Shown: positions 20,601-32,111, counted from the first letter of the stretch. The stretch is DNA of 64,000 nucleotides from Nitzschia sp. pyKryTriq1 (GCA_956465555.1 OY101121.1:1202722-1266721), one strand, 5' to 3'. Numbers and translations: made by a program. Notes: a model not told the origin generated them from the letters alone.

Positions 20601-23600
20601 AACGGTGTTGACATTGCTGGCCGCAGAAATTTGGCTACTTTCGGACGATGACGGTAGTTGCGACGCCGAAACATGCAAGGTGCTCCGTTGCAAAGCCTCG
20701 ACTTGCAAGAGGTCAGACCCTCCATGAGCACCGCCAGGGGGCATGGGCAACCCCGTTTCCAACATGCCCTCGCGATAAAGCCACAATTTCATCTCACGCA
20801 AAAGAGCCGCCAATACGTTTCCCATAGCTTCCCGAATACTGACTAAGTGGGATCCGTCTTCGGATACTGGTGCCAGAACCGCACTGCTGCTATTCGTTGG
20901 ACTTTCAGCTAGTGCATCACGAGTTCCTGCGAAATTGAGACTCAATCCAAAGGCTTCCAGCCAGCGATTTTGTTCGTATTCAACGTGTCCCCCAGATATC
21001 TTACGCTTTTGTGGGTCCATGCCTTGGGCTAATCGTAACAAACGCGACCAGACTGTAGAAAAGGTCAAAATCTCTTCCCCTCGTGACGACAGCGGTGCTC
21101 CCTGATAAGACGGGAAGCGATCAGGCAGAAGCAATCGCATAGCCGTTCCTGGTGTCTCAATAACATACTCTAGATCTCGTAATAGATGAGGAAGTCGTTT
21201 GTGCCGCGTGGATCTCGAATCCAAGAAGCCATCATCCGGAGCCGCAGGAAGAGCAGTCATGAGCGGATGCTCTCCAGCAACATAGGTTAACGCAGGAAGA
21301 AGGGCATCATTCGCATTGGGTGAAACATTGTCCTCGCTGTCATCATCGTTTCCGGTTGCGGTATTGTTCAAGATCATGTGCACCTCTTTGGTGGCTCCCA
21401 GAAGATTGGTGTGAATACACCGAACTACAGTTAATGCCAGTGGCATGGTAAAGACACCAATCGATGATTCTCCTTCAGTTCCCTGTTCCTCGTCGTCGGG
21501 TAGCAAGAGCTTTTCAGCGGACGGTGCATTCCCGAGCGCTCGAACCAGACTTCCAGCCGTAAATATTTGCACAGTGAATCCCAACGGCGTATCGGCTTCG
21601 GTACCAACCCCAGCACAAAATAATGTACTCAAGGGTCGGTAGGCGATTCCAAGAGCTGCTGCAAACCGACACTTGAATCTTGCGTCCGTCAGCAACGAGA
21701 GGAATAACGAATGGACCGCACCTCGTAATTGCTTTGTGGGGTAGGGGTCTAGAAGTAGTAGCAAGATAATTGGAGACATGGGTGCCCGAAATGAAGACAT
21801 GGCAAGCAAGTGTCGAGATTGCTTGGGGTCCGGCTGAGGAGGACTTGCTTGTGTCAAATCCTTGGCACGGACCGTGCCCATACCACTAATCAAGTGGAGT
21901 CCTGGCAGTCGGTGCGGAAATATACTTGCAGTGAGTCGATCGGCTTCCTGTTGTTTTCGCAAATCCGTATCCACGACGTATACCACTTCTGTGAGTGTAT
22001 TTTTTGTCAAGAATGCTTCGACGTCTTGCTGACCAGTCGCCAAACGAAACAAAAGAGGGTGCTTGCTGGCAGGAGGGACTGGGTCAGTGTACAACGACGG
22101 CAGCGTTCCCCACAAGGCATGAGGTGATTTTCGGTATCGCTCCGGTGGCAGACGGTAGGGAACTCCCGCATAAAAGGAAGGGTCGGCTCCTTTTAATAAT
22201 AACAACAGATAAGAAAAGGTGAGGAACTAGAAGTAAGTATCTGGCAACAAGCTCGTCTCATGCATTTGCAGGGTATTCTTACCTGTCATTTCTGTGAATC
22301 CTTGTGGATTGAGCTGCATCGCCATAGTATGAAGTTTTTCGGCTTCCTCGCTGGTCAAATAACTCGTCGCCAAATGCGGAGGAAAAGACATGAAGCGCCG
22401 CCGGCACTCTTGCACCGACGTCAATGGCGCTGCCCACGCCGGAATCGTTCGTGGCTCTTGCCATACGGAAATTCCCGCCAGATCTTGTGGCATACCCACC
22501 TGAACCAACGCGTGCACCACGAGGACTGCCGCTGAAGGATGGGCCGCACTGATTTCCGATAACCAGGACGACAAGGCGCGGGCACGATGCTCCATTTCGG
22601 TTTGAGCGGTACTGACGACGGCACAGTGCAATCCTCGTGACTTGAGACGTCGAAAGCCTTGCATGGCCGAGTGCAAGGACGTGTAGCTCTTGACTGTGAC
22701 TTGACCGTCCGCATCGACATGATGGGTCATTTCATTGGCAGCCTCACGGAGGGTGACCAGGGACTGATTTTGAGGATCGTCTGGATTGCCTTGATTGCGC
22801 CGGGTGTGTCGAGGTTCGTGGAGAGCATCAATAACTTCATCAAAAGTGTGGACATCATCATTGTGCAAACGCAAGTGAAGCCGATAATTTTGTGGAAATG
22901 GCTTGACTGCCTCTGACGGCGTGCCCAAGAACGAGCTGGGTGTCACTACACTTCCAGCCGGCTTGGGCGAAGAATCATCGTCGCCAAGAGAATAGTCTTC
23001 ATTCTTGGCAGCCGCATTCCAGATACGGGATGCCTCGTCCATCCATCGGAGCTTCCATTGAACAGGATCAGCACCCATCCCAGCTCCATCTACGGCTTGC
23101 ACCAAACAGTGAACTGCTGCTCCAATCACCGCACCCAGAGCGGCAGAAAACTTGGGAGGCAGGGCCGTGGGTGGATTCTGGAGTGTTTCAATGCCTTGTA
23201 GTCGGCCCCGCACCGCCATACGGGCGGCTTCGTCGGGATCGTCTCCTGTCGTTTCTACGACTTCGCTGCTTTCTGGACGGTGCGAATCGCAGCATCCTTC
23301 GAGCTTCCAGGCTTCTGCATCTCCACAGTCGCAGCATCCACCGGGTGTGGTTCGGTGAAAAAAGACTTCGTGCCCATCATGATTGGATTGCCGAAAGCAA
23401 TTGTCGCAAATTACACATGTGGAGTCCGTTTGACAAGTTCGACAGTTCCAGGCAATATCTCCTCGCTTAAAGACGTAGCCACAAGGGCGGGCCCGGAAGC
23501 CTCCCGTGGTATCACTGGCCACATGGTTGGCTTCCGCCTGCTGCAAGAGTCGACGCAAGACATTTACGGTCGTGTCATTCTCCGTGCCGCTGCTACTGGG

Positions 23601-24233
23601 CTTTTGGGTATCGTCGTCCGCTCCAATAGAGGCAAGGATTTCTTCTTCCGAAGGCAAGTTTACCACCAGCTGTGCGTCGTCGGTCCCATCCAAGTACGGC
23701 AAGACCATGGCATCTGCCCACATCTTGGCCGCCGCGGGGGGAACACCTGTGAGTCTACCAAAGGCAGCACTCGCCAGGACACTCAAGGACGGAACAAAAT
23801 AAGGAATAGCGGGGTTTTGGCCTCCATACATCAAGGTAATCAGACGGAGAGTGTCATCGGCCGATTTGGCGCTGGCCACCAAAGCGTCGGGACGCTCGCC
23901 ACCGCTACTGATTTTGGAATGCGAGGCGCGGCGTTGATGTGCGGATCCTCTCGGGGTGGCAGGACTGTTGCTGTTGGCACTACCGGTTCCAGGGGTTTGA
24001 GAATAGTTGGCAAGGTTGTAAAAGTGTGCCTCGGTGGAAGCGGCGTCGCGTGCGTAAGCGACTCCCCCGGGTGCAAAGTTGAGGTACGCGGGCATGGGAA
24101 ACGTCGGGGTGGCAGCAGCACTACTTGTACTAGCAGTTCCAGTATTTCCGACAACCAGTGGACTGCCACCGGAAGAAGGGGGCGTCGCCGGCATACCGGA
24201 ACTGGCAGGAGGGTATCCACTTCCACCGCTCAT
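14652..24233 (-). CDS. UBR1: UBR1/UBR2-type N-recognin E3 ubiquitin ligase
   Basis: The gene has two exons, 24233-22283 and 22189-14652, with a 93-base GT-AG intron; the join reads ..FTEMT-G-ADPSFYAG... and gives 3162 residues. The second exon has no ATG of its own, so the two long frames are one gene. Domains in order: a Ser/Gly/Pro-rich N-terminus; a UBR-box zinc finger starting near C251 (CGYVFKRGDIAWNCRTC, then CDNCFRQSNHDGHEV and CCDCGD); a ClpS-like domain with RLHLRLHNDDVHTFDEVI; a very long helical region; a RING-type finger from about residue 2008 (CIICRCDD ... CGHAAHLRCVETH ... CPLCKQ); and the autoinhibitory UBR C-terminal domain (HGSGIGIFFLV, DPGLRRGRPLFL). It should recognise N-degrons and ubiquitinate short-lived proteins. 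The protein is much longer than animal UBR1 (about 1750 residues), mainly through low-complexity insertions. Confidence 0.93.
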
Positions 24234-25620
24234 GATATTATTGTTTGCGAAGGTGCTTTCACGGATGAGTGCTACAATTTCTCCCTTACTCGTTCGTATA
24301 TAACAAAAACGCCACGGGTTTCACCACTCGAGGTCAAGATCCAGCGTCGAAGTTTGGGTGTATAGATGTCTCTTTCCTCCAGATACAGACAGTACGACTC
24401 TGCTGTTTTAAAGACGGTCTGCAGTTCTTTGTACCAATCCTCTTGGAACATGAAACTCCAAAGAGGCTGAGAGCTAGGAGTCGTTACGAGTAATGGTGGG
24501 TGTTGTGTCTTGCGTCTTGTCGTCAGTTGATCTTCTTCTCTCTTCTCGTCGCTCTGCTCAATTTGGTCTTGCTCCTCCATCCGCCCGCAGGCATCGTTGC
24601 GTTTCGGGTGCCTTCCCGTCATCTTCCGCGCGCGGCCGCCCGCAACTCATGCAAATACCGCCACCATACCAGCACCATACAAGTACCAGTACCGTAGGTC
24701 TACCAGGTACAAGTACTGTACCTGGTACTGTACTTGGACCGTACTTCTCTACTACAGCAGTACAAGCACTGTCGAGCGACTTCCACTGTCCGTAAAGTGG
24801 CCGGCCGGCGTGAATCCATCCGTTACAACGGTCATCCAGCGAGATCGTCGCACCACCACGCACGCACGGGAAGCTACCGGTGGATCTACAGCTACTGTAC
24901 TGTGCTGTACCAGGTACCAGGTACTGTAATGGTATGGACCGGCGCACCGCACAGGTACAGTATCGGTACGGTACTGGTACTGGGTACTGGTACCAGGGTA
25001 CAGTACTGTACAGAAGTATCGGTATCCATCTATCACGATCTACTAGAGTACGGTAGTAGAGAGGGATGGAGGATGGAAATGACGGAACGGGGCAAGGGGC
25101 AATGCCGAAAGTACAATCATTTGTCAGGTATTGATAGAATGTGACGAAATCTTCTGGGTGAAAGACTTGTCCACAGGAGCGGTCCTTCAAGGCTACGAAG
25201 ATGAAAAGTTTCGAAAGGTCTTCCATTTGGTTCGATTCGAAAATGGCTGAGGAGACGATACCTCGGCAGCATCCCGTCATACCCTTCGATACGTTTGGTG
25301 CCATCTAGTAGATGGAAATTTAATGCTGTGATTGGATCTGCACGGCGGCTACAGTGGTTTGGTGAGGAGGTTCCATCCAGATGAAATACTATCAAAAGTG
25401 GGTTCTTCTCTAGTCATTCCATTATGGCATGGCCACAAACACAACTCTATTGACTTCCCAACCAGGGGCTCTCGAACAAAGCAACCTTCTCATCAACTAG
25501 CTGCACCTGAAATCCAGCCTGAACCATTGGTAGATGAAACAGAAGAAGAACCGAGCATGATGATTCCCACCACTTGGAGAAGAGTGGTGAGACGACGTTA
25601 GCAGTGACGACAGCTTCGAA
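24234..25620. other. Intergenic accessory stretch, GTAC-rich, no intact gene
   Basis: Open frames here are short, mutually overlapping and low in complexity. The core 24658-25050 is dominated by GTAC, GGTACC and CAGTACTGTAC words. A perfect short hairpin CCATCTAGTAGATGG lies near 25302-25316. Glu-rich codons begin around 25535 and may belong to the decayed LRR gene that follows. Confidence 0.45.
24658..25050. repeat. GTAC-rich self-complementary repeat region
   Basis: About 390 bases with dozens of TAC/GTA words arranged so that the sequence is largely self-complementary (for example GTACTGTACCTGGTACTGTA). It can be read as decayed copies of a short palindromic repeat also found near 1500-1625, 6840-6925 and 59636-59655. 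No coding capacity. Confidence 0.5.
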
Positions 25621-26560
25621 GAGGAAGAAGTAGTATTCGAAGAGGAAGAAATTGTGGACGATGAAGAATTTGTGGACGAAGAAGTGAGTCAGGAGTCAAC
25701 AAACGATATCCAAGGGCCAACTGTCGTGAAAGTATCCGAAGAAATTGAGCATGAGGAAGGACTCCAAACACTGTTTCAAAGTGAACATACTAAACAAATC
25801 TGGAACGCAACACAATTGAAATTTTGGAAGATGAAGACGAAACCGAGACAAACGGCTTCACCATGGTGCAGAAAGATGATTGTTCAGTTCCGTCGGATGA
25901 AGATGAAGAAATGGGGAACTGGGATGCATTGGATCAAGACCGCGAGATGAAGCAAGCACCAAGAGCTCTCCTTCGGTCGGGCTCCATCCTGACTGCAGCT
26001 TTCACGGACTTGTGTCTCTCGTATACATCTTGATGGTAGGTGGGGGAGAAGCGGCTAGCCTTGTGTTCGTGTTGGACGATGATGAGACCCACGGTGGACC
26101 CAAACATCAACTACTTCGTATGGATGATATCAACCTAGACAGTTGCGACTTCTCGGATTGTGCGATACGTCGTGTTTTTGACCAGTGTCGGTGCGATGGC
26201 GAAATCACAATCATTCCCATTGACGTAAGACATCGATACCAGCTTCACCTTCAAGACTTTATTTCTCCGCTATATCAGGCGTATGATGAACCCATCGGTT
26301 CATGCACTATTCGCAACCAATCACTTTGAACTTGTTTGGCTTTCTACTGCGAACGACTATGAGTTCAGCGAGTCCGCTAGAAGGGAACGATATGCACTTG
26401 CGAGCCTTTTCATTTTGGCACAGAAGGGGCGAGTCATGGGCTCAGTCGGACAACTGGCTTTCAGAATCATCGTATGTGTGCAGTTGGTTCGGAGTCACGT
26501 GCATTGCATCCAAGAACAACGGGACTATTGCGACAAAGACCAGCAAAACTAATACTTGTG
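25621..26560 (+). pseudogene. Decayed diatom-type LRR receptor-like protein
   Basis: Successive reading frames together spell the N-terminal half of a diatom LRR protein. An acidic region (..EEEEIVDDEEFVDEE..) changes frame near 25815 to ..DEDEEMGNWDALDQDRE... It changes again near 26020 to a hydrophobic/Asp-rich part ending SPLYQAYDEPIGS, again near 26315 to ANDYEFSESARRERYALASL, and again near 26400 to RRGESWAQSDNWLSESSYVC followed by SWFGVTC. The last block is the cap that precedes leucine-rich repeats in plant- and diatom-type LRR proteins. The LRR repeats themselves are missing; the frame runs into a 79-bp tandem array. At least four frameshifts make a functional product very unlikely. 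Sequencing error is the alternative explanation but would not explain the missing repeats. Confidence 0.7.
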
Positions 26561-26880
26561 CTATACTGTACTGTACGAATACTACTTGACGAAGGAGGAT
26601 ACGATAGCAACCGCACCGCCGACGACGAAAATACTTGTGCTGTGCTGTACTGTACAAATACTACTTGATGAAGGAGGATACGATAGCAACCGCACCGCCG
26701 ACGACGAAAATACATGTGCTATACTTTACTGTACGAATACTACTTGACGAAGGAGGATACGATAGCAACCGCACCGCCGACGACGAAAATACTTGTGCTG
26801 TACTGTACTGTACGAATACTTGACGAAGGAGGCTACGATAGCAATCGCACCGCCGATGACGAAACGAATAATGACGAAGA
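26551..26880. repeat. 79-bp tandem array, about four units
   Basis: Units start at 26574, 26653, 26732 and 26811 (TACGAATACTACTTGACGAA-type), each exactly 79 bases apart, with a partial unit before and a degraded one after. Since 79 is not a multiple of three, each unit shifts the frame, so the open frames over it are artefacts. The array directly abuts the truncated LRR cap. Confidence 0.9.
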
Positions 26881-28304
26881 AAGAGGATACGATAGCAACA
26901 AACGACCACATCGTTCACGGAAGACAGTGAAACATCATACTCCGGTAGCAATCAAATACTACTATTAGAAGAATACAGCTATATTTCTATCATTGTTCCA
27001 TCGCTGCGTCAAACACTTCCGACACCCCCGCTAGTATAGAAAGTGGCACACCGCCAAACCAACTTACCCGCGTGATGATCAAGTCCATGGTCAAGCGCCT
27101 CTTCCATCGCAAGTGTTTGTCAGTAGATTTTTTTAATTGTGGCTGCACGGAACCGCACCATTTCTGATGCGGGTCCATGGGGGGACGTAAAGTAGCATGT
27201 CATACGAGCTGTTCGGACGGGGCTGTGGGCAACCCAAAACTGTCCGGCTCTCAACGCGCTTTCTCCGGAACCCCAAACCGGCTCCTCCCACATCAAACGA
27301 CCTGACAAAGTCGCTCGACGCTTACGGGAATCTTTCAACTTTACCACAATTTCTACTATACACAGCACGGAAGGGAGGCTCACACTCAGAGACGCGATCA
27401 ACACGCGGGTGGGCTGGTCCAGCGGCGCGGCAACCTCAATTCCAACGGGGGTGACGAAATCGACCGAAGTCAAAATAATGACCGCAAAATGAGCGGAAAA
27501 GTGAGGACGATGCGAGGACTTTCTGTCGAGTTCGGATCGATCCAAGATCAACTGTAACGGTATTTTGTCTACTGCGGAGCGTAGGATTGAACGAAGGTGG
27601 TGATCGTTTTTCGTCGAAATTGCAAACGACCGCGGCAACGGTGTTCGGGCGGCCACATGTACGGTCGGACGTAGAAAGAGAACGGTGTCGCAAGTCGTTT
27701 TTCTTCAAATTCGGATATCTTGCACATGATTGAATGCAACGGTGAGAGGGTGGGGCATGTAGCGCTTTTACTGCTACTGCATCATGTGTGTGCCAAGGAA
27801 GAAACCGATGCTTTTGAGATGCTTTTGAGATAGAAACGGATCACAGTTGAGCGATTTTGAAAAATCGGTCGATTCACATTCTGTTTTGTATATCGGCGCT
27901 TGTGCTCCTCGCGCGTATTGATGTTGCAGGCAGTCGTCGTGGACGGTACAGTACCAGTACCGCCCGCGCGCCAGTAGGTACTCCAGTAGTGCGTACCAGA
28001 CAGAAAGCAAATGTAAGATCCCGACTTTACTTCCAAAGTCCAATGTTTGTTGTTGGTTCTGCATGGCCGACAATGGCAATGACCGACCGCGCACCTTTGA
28101 CCTTCGACCTCCGGACACGACACACAAAAGGCTGCCTCTTCTCGATTTACTGTAGTTTCGGCACGCACGGTATTATACTTGTTAGTTGACATTGCCGCTG
28201 CGCTGTGACCGTACATTGCTAGCTTCCGGAGGTGTGTCTCAGGTGCAACACTACGACGACTCTAGTAGAGGAGTACTCGGACAAGCATACCGGTACAAAG
28301 AACA
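26881..28304. other. Intergenic, no gene seen
   Basis: About 1.4 kb with overlapping short open frames on both strands but no recognisable domain. The longest (27120-27656, minus) starts only with GTG and has no family features. The last 100 bases, including TACCGGTA at 28288-28295, precede the start of the second M14-like gene. Confidence 0.45.
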
Positions 28305-30721
28305 ATGAAGATGATGATTCAATTTCTACTCGTCGTCGGTGGAGCTGCCACAAGATGGATGCTGCTTTTCTGTTCCTTGGCGCCGTTATTGCTTGAGGCG
28401 GCGCATCCTCTTCGAACGAGCCCTGCAATGATTAGTCGGCGACAACAACAAGGCGACGCTGGCAGCAGCAGCAGCACACAACCGGATGTAAAACAGTATC
28501 ACTTGTACGAGTCGGTGGAATTTCATGAACAAATCCAAGAGTGGAAGGATCAATATCCGGATTTCTTGCGGGTGACAACGTCACAAGACAAATATGGCTT
28601 GCCCGCGGCTGGGGAAGATGCGGATTGTCCTTTTTACAGGTAAGAGTAGGTCTGTGCCTTGCTTCGAGTACCAGTACTGTATACCTTGCATCGCTCCAGA
28701 ACAACATTGTTTCTGCTCTTCTAACATACCATACCATGATGCTTTGAATTGTGGATTGTTCTTTTTATTTTAATAGCTCGAAAGGTTGTCCCAACTATAT
28801 TTTGGAAATACAGGATTTCGCAGTACATCCCGTCGACTCGGATTCGAGCAATCATTTGCCGGAAGTCTTTTGGAGTGGATGTTTGCATGGAAATGAGCGG
28901 GTTGGACCGACCGCCGTCATGGAAGCGACAGCGCTCCTCTTGGAGGCCGCTCACTGTGAGGCTCTACCGTCCGATAATGATAAAAATCATAATCATGAGG
29001 AATCATCAGCATCAGCAGCGAAAGACTGTCGCAGGAAATTAAAGGACAAGGGGATTGACAATGTCCATCGCAAATGGTTGGCCCGTTTGGTAACGACTCG
29101 AAGGATTGTGGTTGTTCCGACGGCCAATGCCCTGGGGTATTATCAAAATCGCCGAGAGGAAGGAAAGGTCGATCCGAACCGTGACTTTCCATACGATCTC
29201 GAGGATGATAGCAAGTGTATGCAAACAATTGCTGGTCGAACATTGAATGAAATCTACCGGGAACATATGTTTCAGCTTGCCTTTACATTCCATGCGGGTA
29301 TGGAGGTCGTGGGTTACGAGTGGGGGGCACCGACGTGGTTGAATCATTGGAGTCCAGACGATATCGCCCAGGAAACCATTGCCTCGGCGTATTCGAGGTA
29401 TGGGGGTGGATGGAGCAAATCCAAGCCCTATCAGTACGGTACCATGAATGATCTCGTCTACTATGTTAGAGGTGGAATGGAGGATTGGGCATATGCGGGA
29501 TCTTGGGATAGCCAACGAGTGGTTCAATGCAAGCCCAAATCCTTTGGAGGGTACGCCGCCGATAAGACTGTCTACAACAATTCTACATTGAGAGTCTTCA
29601 ACATGTTAGTCGAAACCAGCGACGTTAAGGAACCCCACAAAAGTACTCTTGGAACGTCGTTGGATATCATGAATCGCGATACCAAGGAAAATGGCCATGT
29701 GTCGCGGAACATTCGCCTGGCGTTGCTGGCCGCGGAACTCGTTGAGCCCTATGTGTCGGTGGTGGGGGTGAATGAGCTTGCCGTTCAGGATGATTTGCCA
29801 CCATTGTTATCTCGAGAGGGACGACATTGTCAACGAACAAATGCCTTTTCGATTGCCAAAGATGCATCCGAGGTGGAGATCCAGTTCACAGTTGGAGGCG
29901 CCTTGAGTATCAACCAAGTGGACATTTGGTACGCGAAATGGGAAGATATTCCGCAAGCGCAGCTGGATTGTCTTTCCCAACCCAAAAGTACAGATGGATT
30001 TCAAAAGGGAACAGTGATTGGTGCCACCAATGGAACTGGATTCTTCTCCCGGGCGGGATCCCATCCCCGACCTGACGTGCGTTCCGAGGTGGATGATATG
30101 ACCAGTGGGCCCATTTTCAAAGGCAAGATTACTGTCCCATCCGGTTTGAAAACTCTGGATCAATTGGTAGTGCTAGCTTCGGCGCGAGTAGACCAAGACT
30201 GGACCAATGGCAGATCCAACACCGAGCCCAAGGGGGGTCCACAAAGTCACGTCGTCAATGCCCGCACAAATCCCGGCTGGCACCACGAAAGCGCCGGAAA
30301 ACACGTGAAAGGCCGATTAGATTGGTTCTCTAGTCCTGTCACTATTGTCATGGGGGACTTTGTATCAAGCGTGGGGACGCATGGAGGCGACGGACTCGTC
30401 AAGACTGTGGAAATGTACCCTCGCTTTGCAGGAGCGGGCAACAGTGGGCTGAAACCAAAGTCGGCGACGGAGGAACAGCTTTGGTTCCCGGTGACCATGT
30501 GGTACGTCTTTGCTGTTTTGCTTGCCTTGCTGGCGGTTTGTCTTTGCTGTACAATGATGAAAAGACGGCACCAACGGCGATTCAAGGGCTTGGCGGGTGG
30601 CTACAATGGAGAGGATGGGTTCACTTTTGATGCCAAGCCCTATTCTGACGACCATAATGACGACGACGAACTGGATGACGACGATCTTAACGACGGTATG
30701 GAGTTACCAACGCTGTCATGA
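28305..30721 (+). CDS. M14-like zinc carboxypeptidase with C-terminal membrane anchor (paralogue 2)
   Basis: Two exons, 28305-28639 and 28777-30721, give 759 residues; the splice reads ..DCPFY|SSKGCPNY.., aligned with DDCIFEANITGCSNY in the paralogue. A signal/anchor region (WMLLFCSLAPLLLEA) is followed by the M14 core: H-x-x-E in SGCLHGNERVG, TRRIVVVPTANALG, DFPYDLED, the second zinc His in FTFHAGME, and EDWAYAGSWD. A membrane helix (VTMWYVFAVLLALLAVCLCC) and a short acidic tail close the protein. It is presumably a surface or secretory-pathway metallopeptidase, substrate unknown. The whole architecture matches the gene at 11483-14083, in opposite orientation, apart from a shorter tail. The intron has a donor GTAAGA and acceptor TTTAATAG and is flanked by a direct repeat. 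Convergent with the amine oxidase across 187 bases. Confidence 0.8.
28640..28776 (+). other. Intron flanked by direct repeat, absent from paralogue
   Basis: 137-base GT-AG intron. GGATTGTCCTTTTTA before the donor recurs as GGATTGTTCTTTTTA just before the acceptor (14 of 15 bases). The second copy, read in frame with exon 2, would encode DCSFYFN directly before SSKGC, resembling the uninterrupted paralogue. Confidence 0.8.
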
Positions 30722-30908
30722 TCATGATAGATTAAATACACTATAATAGATGATGGAAGTTTTTGTTTTAAGAGCCTGTGGGTATCTACGGGTCGGGTAG
30801 TACGAACCAAGAGAATCACGAAAAGTACTTACATTAAAAAAAGAAACAAAACTACCATACTGCAGACCCACATGTAGTAGTGAAGCGTTGACGGAGATCA
30901 CGACTTCG

Positions 30909-32111
30909 CTACACGAACCAGCTGATTGAGGTGATCAAAACGCCAACAGCCCCAAGCCAATAATCCATATGCATTCTGCCACTCACAGCACCACTCGGGA
31001 TGGGTCCTGGGTCTTCACCATTCTTCAAAGCCAGAATAAAATCCGCAACATCCCGTCCTGAAAGAGCTGCACCATGAGCGAAGCCATGTTCATAGTCGCG
31101 GTACGGGACACCCTCCCCAGCGAATATCACCTGTGAAGAGCCCCCTAAGGGGATGCGAAGGCGTTCGAGGTGGTTGTAGTTTTTGTAGTTGGAATAAGCT
31201 CCAGCTGCGAATTGTTCTGCAGACCAGTTTTGAACGACTGCCGATTGAAAAGCTGAGGTTGCTTGGTTGTCAAAGAGCATATCAAGCTCTTCCAGCAACT
31301 CGTCAATGATATCTTCATCACTCATTCCAATGTACGATTCTGATAGTGTTCCGACAGCAAAGAATCCTAGCACATGTTGAGACGTGGTCTGCCCGTCAGC
31401 TTCATCCCAGTAATAACGATCACCACTGTCGTGATTGTACTTGACAAAATCGCTGGCGACGCCAAAGGCATCGTGATAAAACTTGTTACTGAATCGCAAG
31501 AAGGCTTTCAGACCCTTGTAGTATCCAGCGTTATCAATCGCTCTTTGCGTCTTAGTAGGAAGGACTGGATCAAAAATTATATCACCTCTCTTGAGAATGG
31601 GAATCGGGACCGTGACAACAACATGATTGGCCTGGTAAGAATTTCCATTGCTACAAGTTACTTTTGCTGCCGTGCTGGAATACTCCACTTTAGTGACTTT
31701 ACAGTTGAATTCCACAACATCGTTATCTATCAGGTCGGTGGCAATGTAATCATTGAAGAAATCAAACCAAGTTCCGTCCCTGAACCGAAAATCATTGCCT
31801 TCAAGTCGTTCTTCGGTCCACCCATTGCCATTCCATTCAACGTACTCTTCTGGCTTGTAGGGATACGTTTCGCCTTGGTAGGGACAATCCCATGTGATCT
31901 CATCCAAGATACTGGGATTGACGTGGATCCATTCCCCACCCAAATCAATCGGAAAATCTGCAAAGTCTGTTGGAGACAGTTTCAGCCTTCCACCGACCCG
32001 ATCGCTGGCTTCAAGGATTTTGACTTGAACACCATCTTCATAGAACAAGTCATATGCAGCGGTGAGCCCAGCCGCTCCGGCACCTATTACAACGGCATCA
32101 TAGACCGACAT
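30909..32111 (-). CDS. FAD-dependent amine oxidase (polyamine/monoamine oxidase family)
   Basis: A 400-residue single-exon flavoprotein. The N-terminus has the dinucleotide-binding motif VVIGAGAAGLTAAYDL (residues 8-23) and the acidic strand end ILEASDRVGGRLK with the GG-R that contacts FAD. PIDLGGEWIH follows, as in polyamine oxidases. The C-terminal FAD motif is VIFAGEGVPYRDYEHGFAHGAALSGRDVADFIL. The family oxidises polyamines, monoamines or related amines to aldehydes with H2O2 release; which substrate is used here cannot be read from the sequence. The last ~20 residues (MDYWLGAVGVLITSISWFV) are hydrophobic and could be a C-terminal membrane tail, unusual for soluble polyamine oxidases. 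No signal peptide. Confidence 0.88.
   Translation of the reverse strand: MSVYDAVVIGAGAAGLTAAYDLFYEDGVQVKILEASDRVGGRLKLSPTDFADFPIDLGGEWIHVNPSILDEITWDCPYQGETYPYKPEEYVEWNGNGWTEERLEGNDFRFRDGTWFDFFNDYIATDLIDNDVVEFNCKVTKVEYSSTAAKVTCSNGNSYQANHVVVTVPIPILKRGDIIFDPVLPTKTQRAIDNAGYYKGLKAFLRFSNKFYHDAFGVASDFVKYNHDSGDRYYWDEADGQTTSQHVLGFFAVGTLSESYIGMSDEDIIDELLEELDMLFDNQATSAFQSAVVQNWSAEQFAAGAYSNYKNYNHLERLRIPLGGSSQVIFAGEGVPYRDYEHGFAHGAALSGRDVADFILALKNGEDPGPIPSGAVSGRMHMDYWLGAVGVLITSISWFV

Noticed and set aside
22191-22226. Two separate genes in place of one UBR gene
   Set aside because: The downstream frame has no ATG, and a GT-AG intron of 93 bases joins them in frame into a complete UBR domain order.
25205-25225. 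GGTTCGATTCG, similar to a tRNA B box
   Set aside because: It lacks the CC end of the box, and no cloverleaf or A box could be drawn around it.
24558-25304. Open frame of 248 codons, Tyr/Cys-rich
   Set aside because: Its composition comes from the GTAC-rich repeats (Tyr-Ser-Thr-Val runs) rather than from a protein family.
26551-26880. CRISPR-like array
   Set aside because: The units are contiguous 79-base repeats without unique spacers, in a eukaryotic setting.
27120-27656. Open frame of 178 codons on the minus strand
   Set aside because: It begins only with GTG, has no family motifs and overlaps equally long frames on the other strand.
28751-28776. Possible second start of the M14-like gene inside the intron
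   Set aside because: The codon is GTG and the stretch lies between good splice sites; starting here would lose the signal peptide and N-terminal M14 part.
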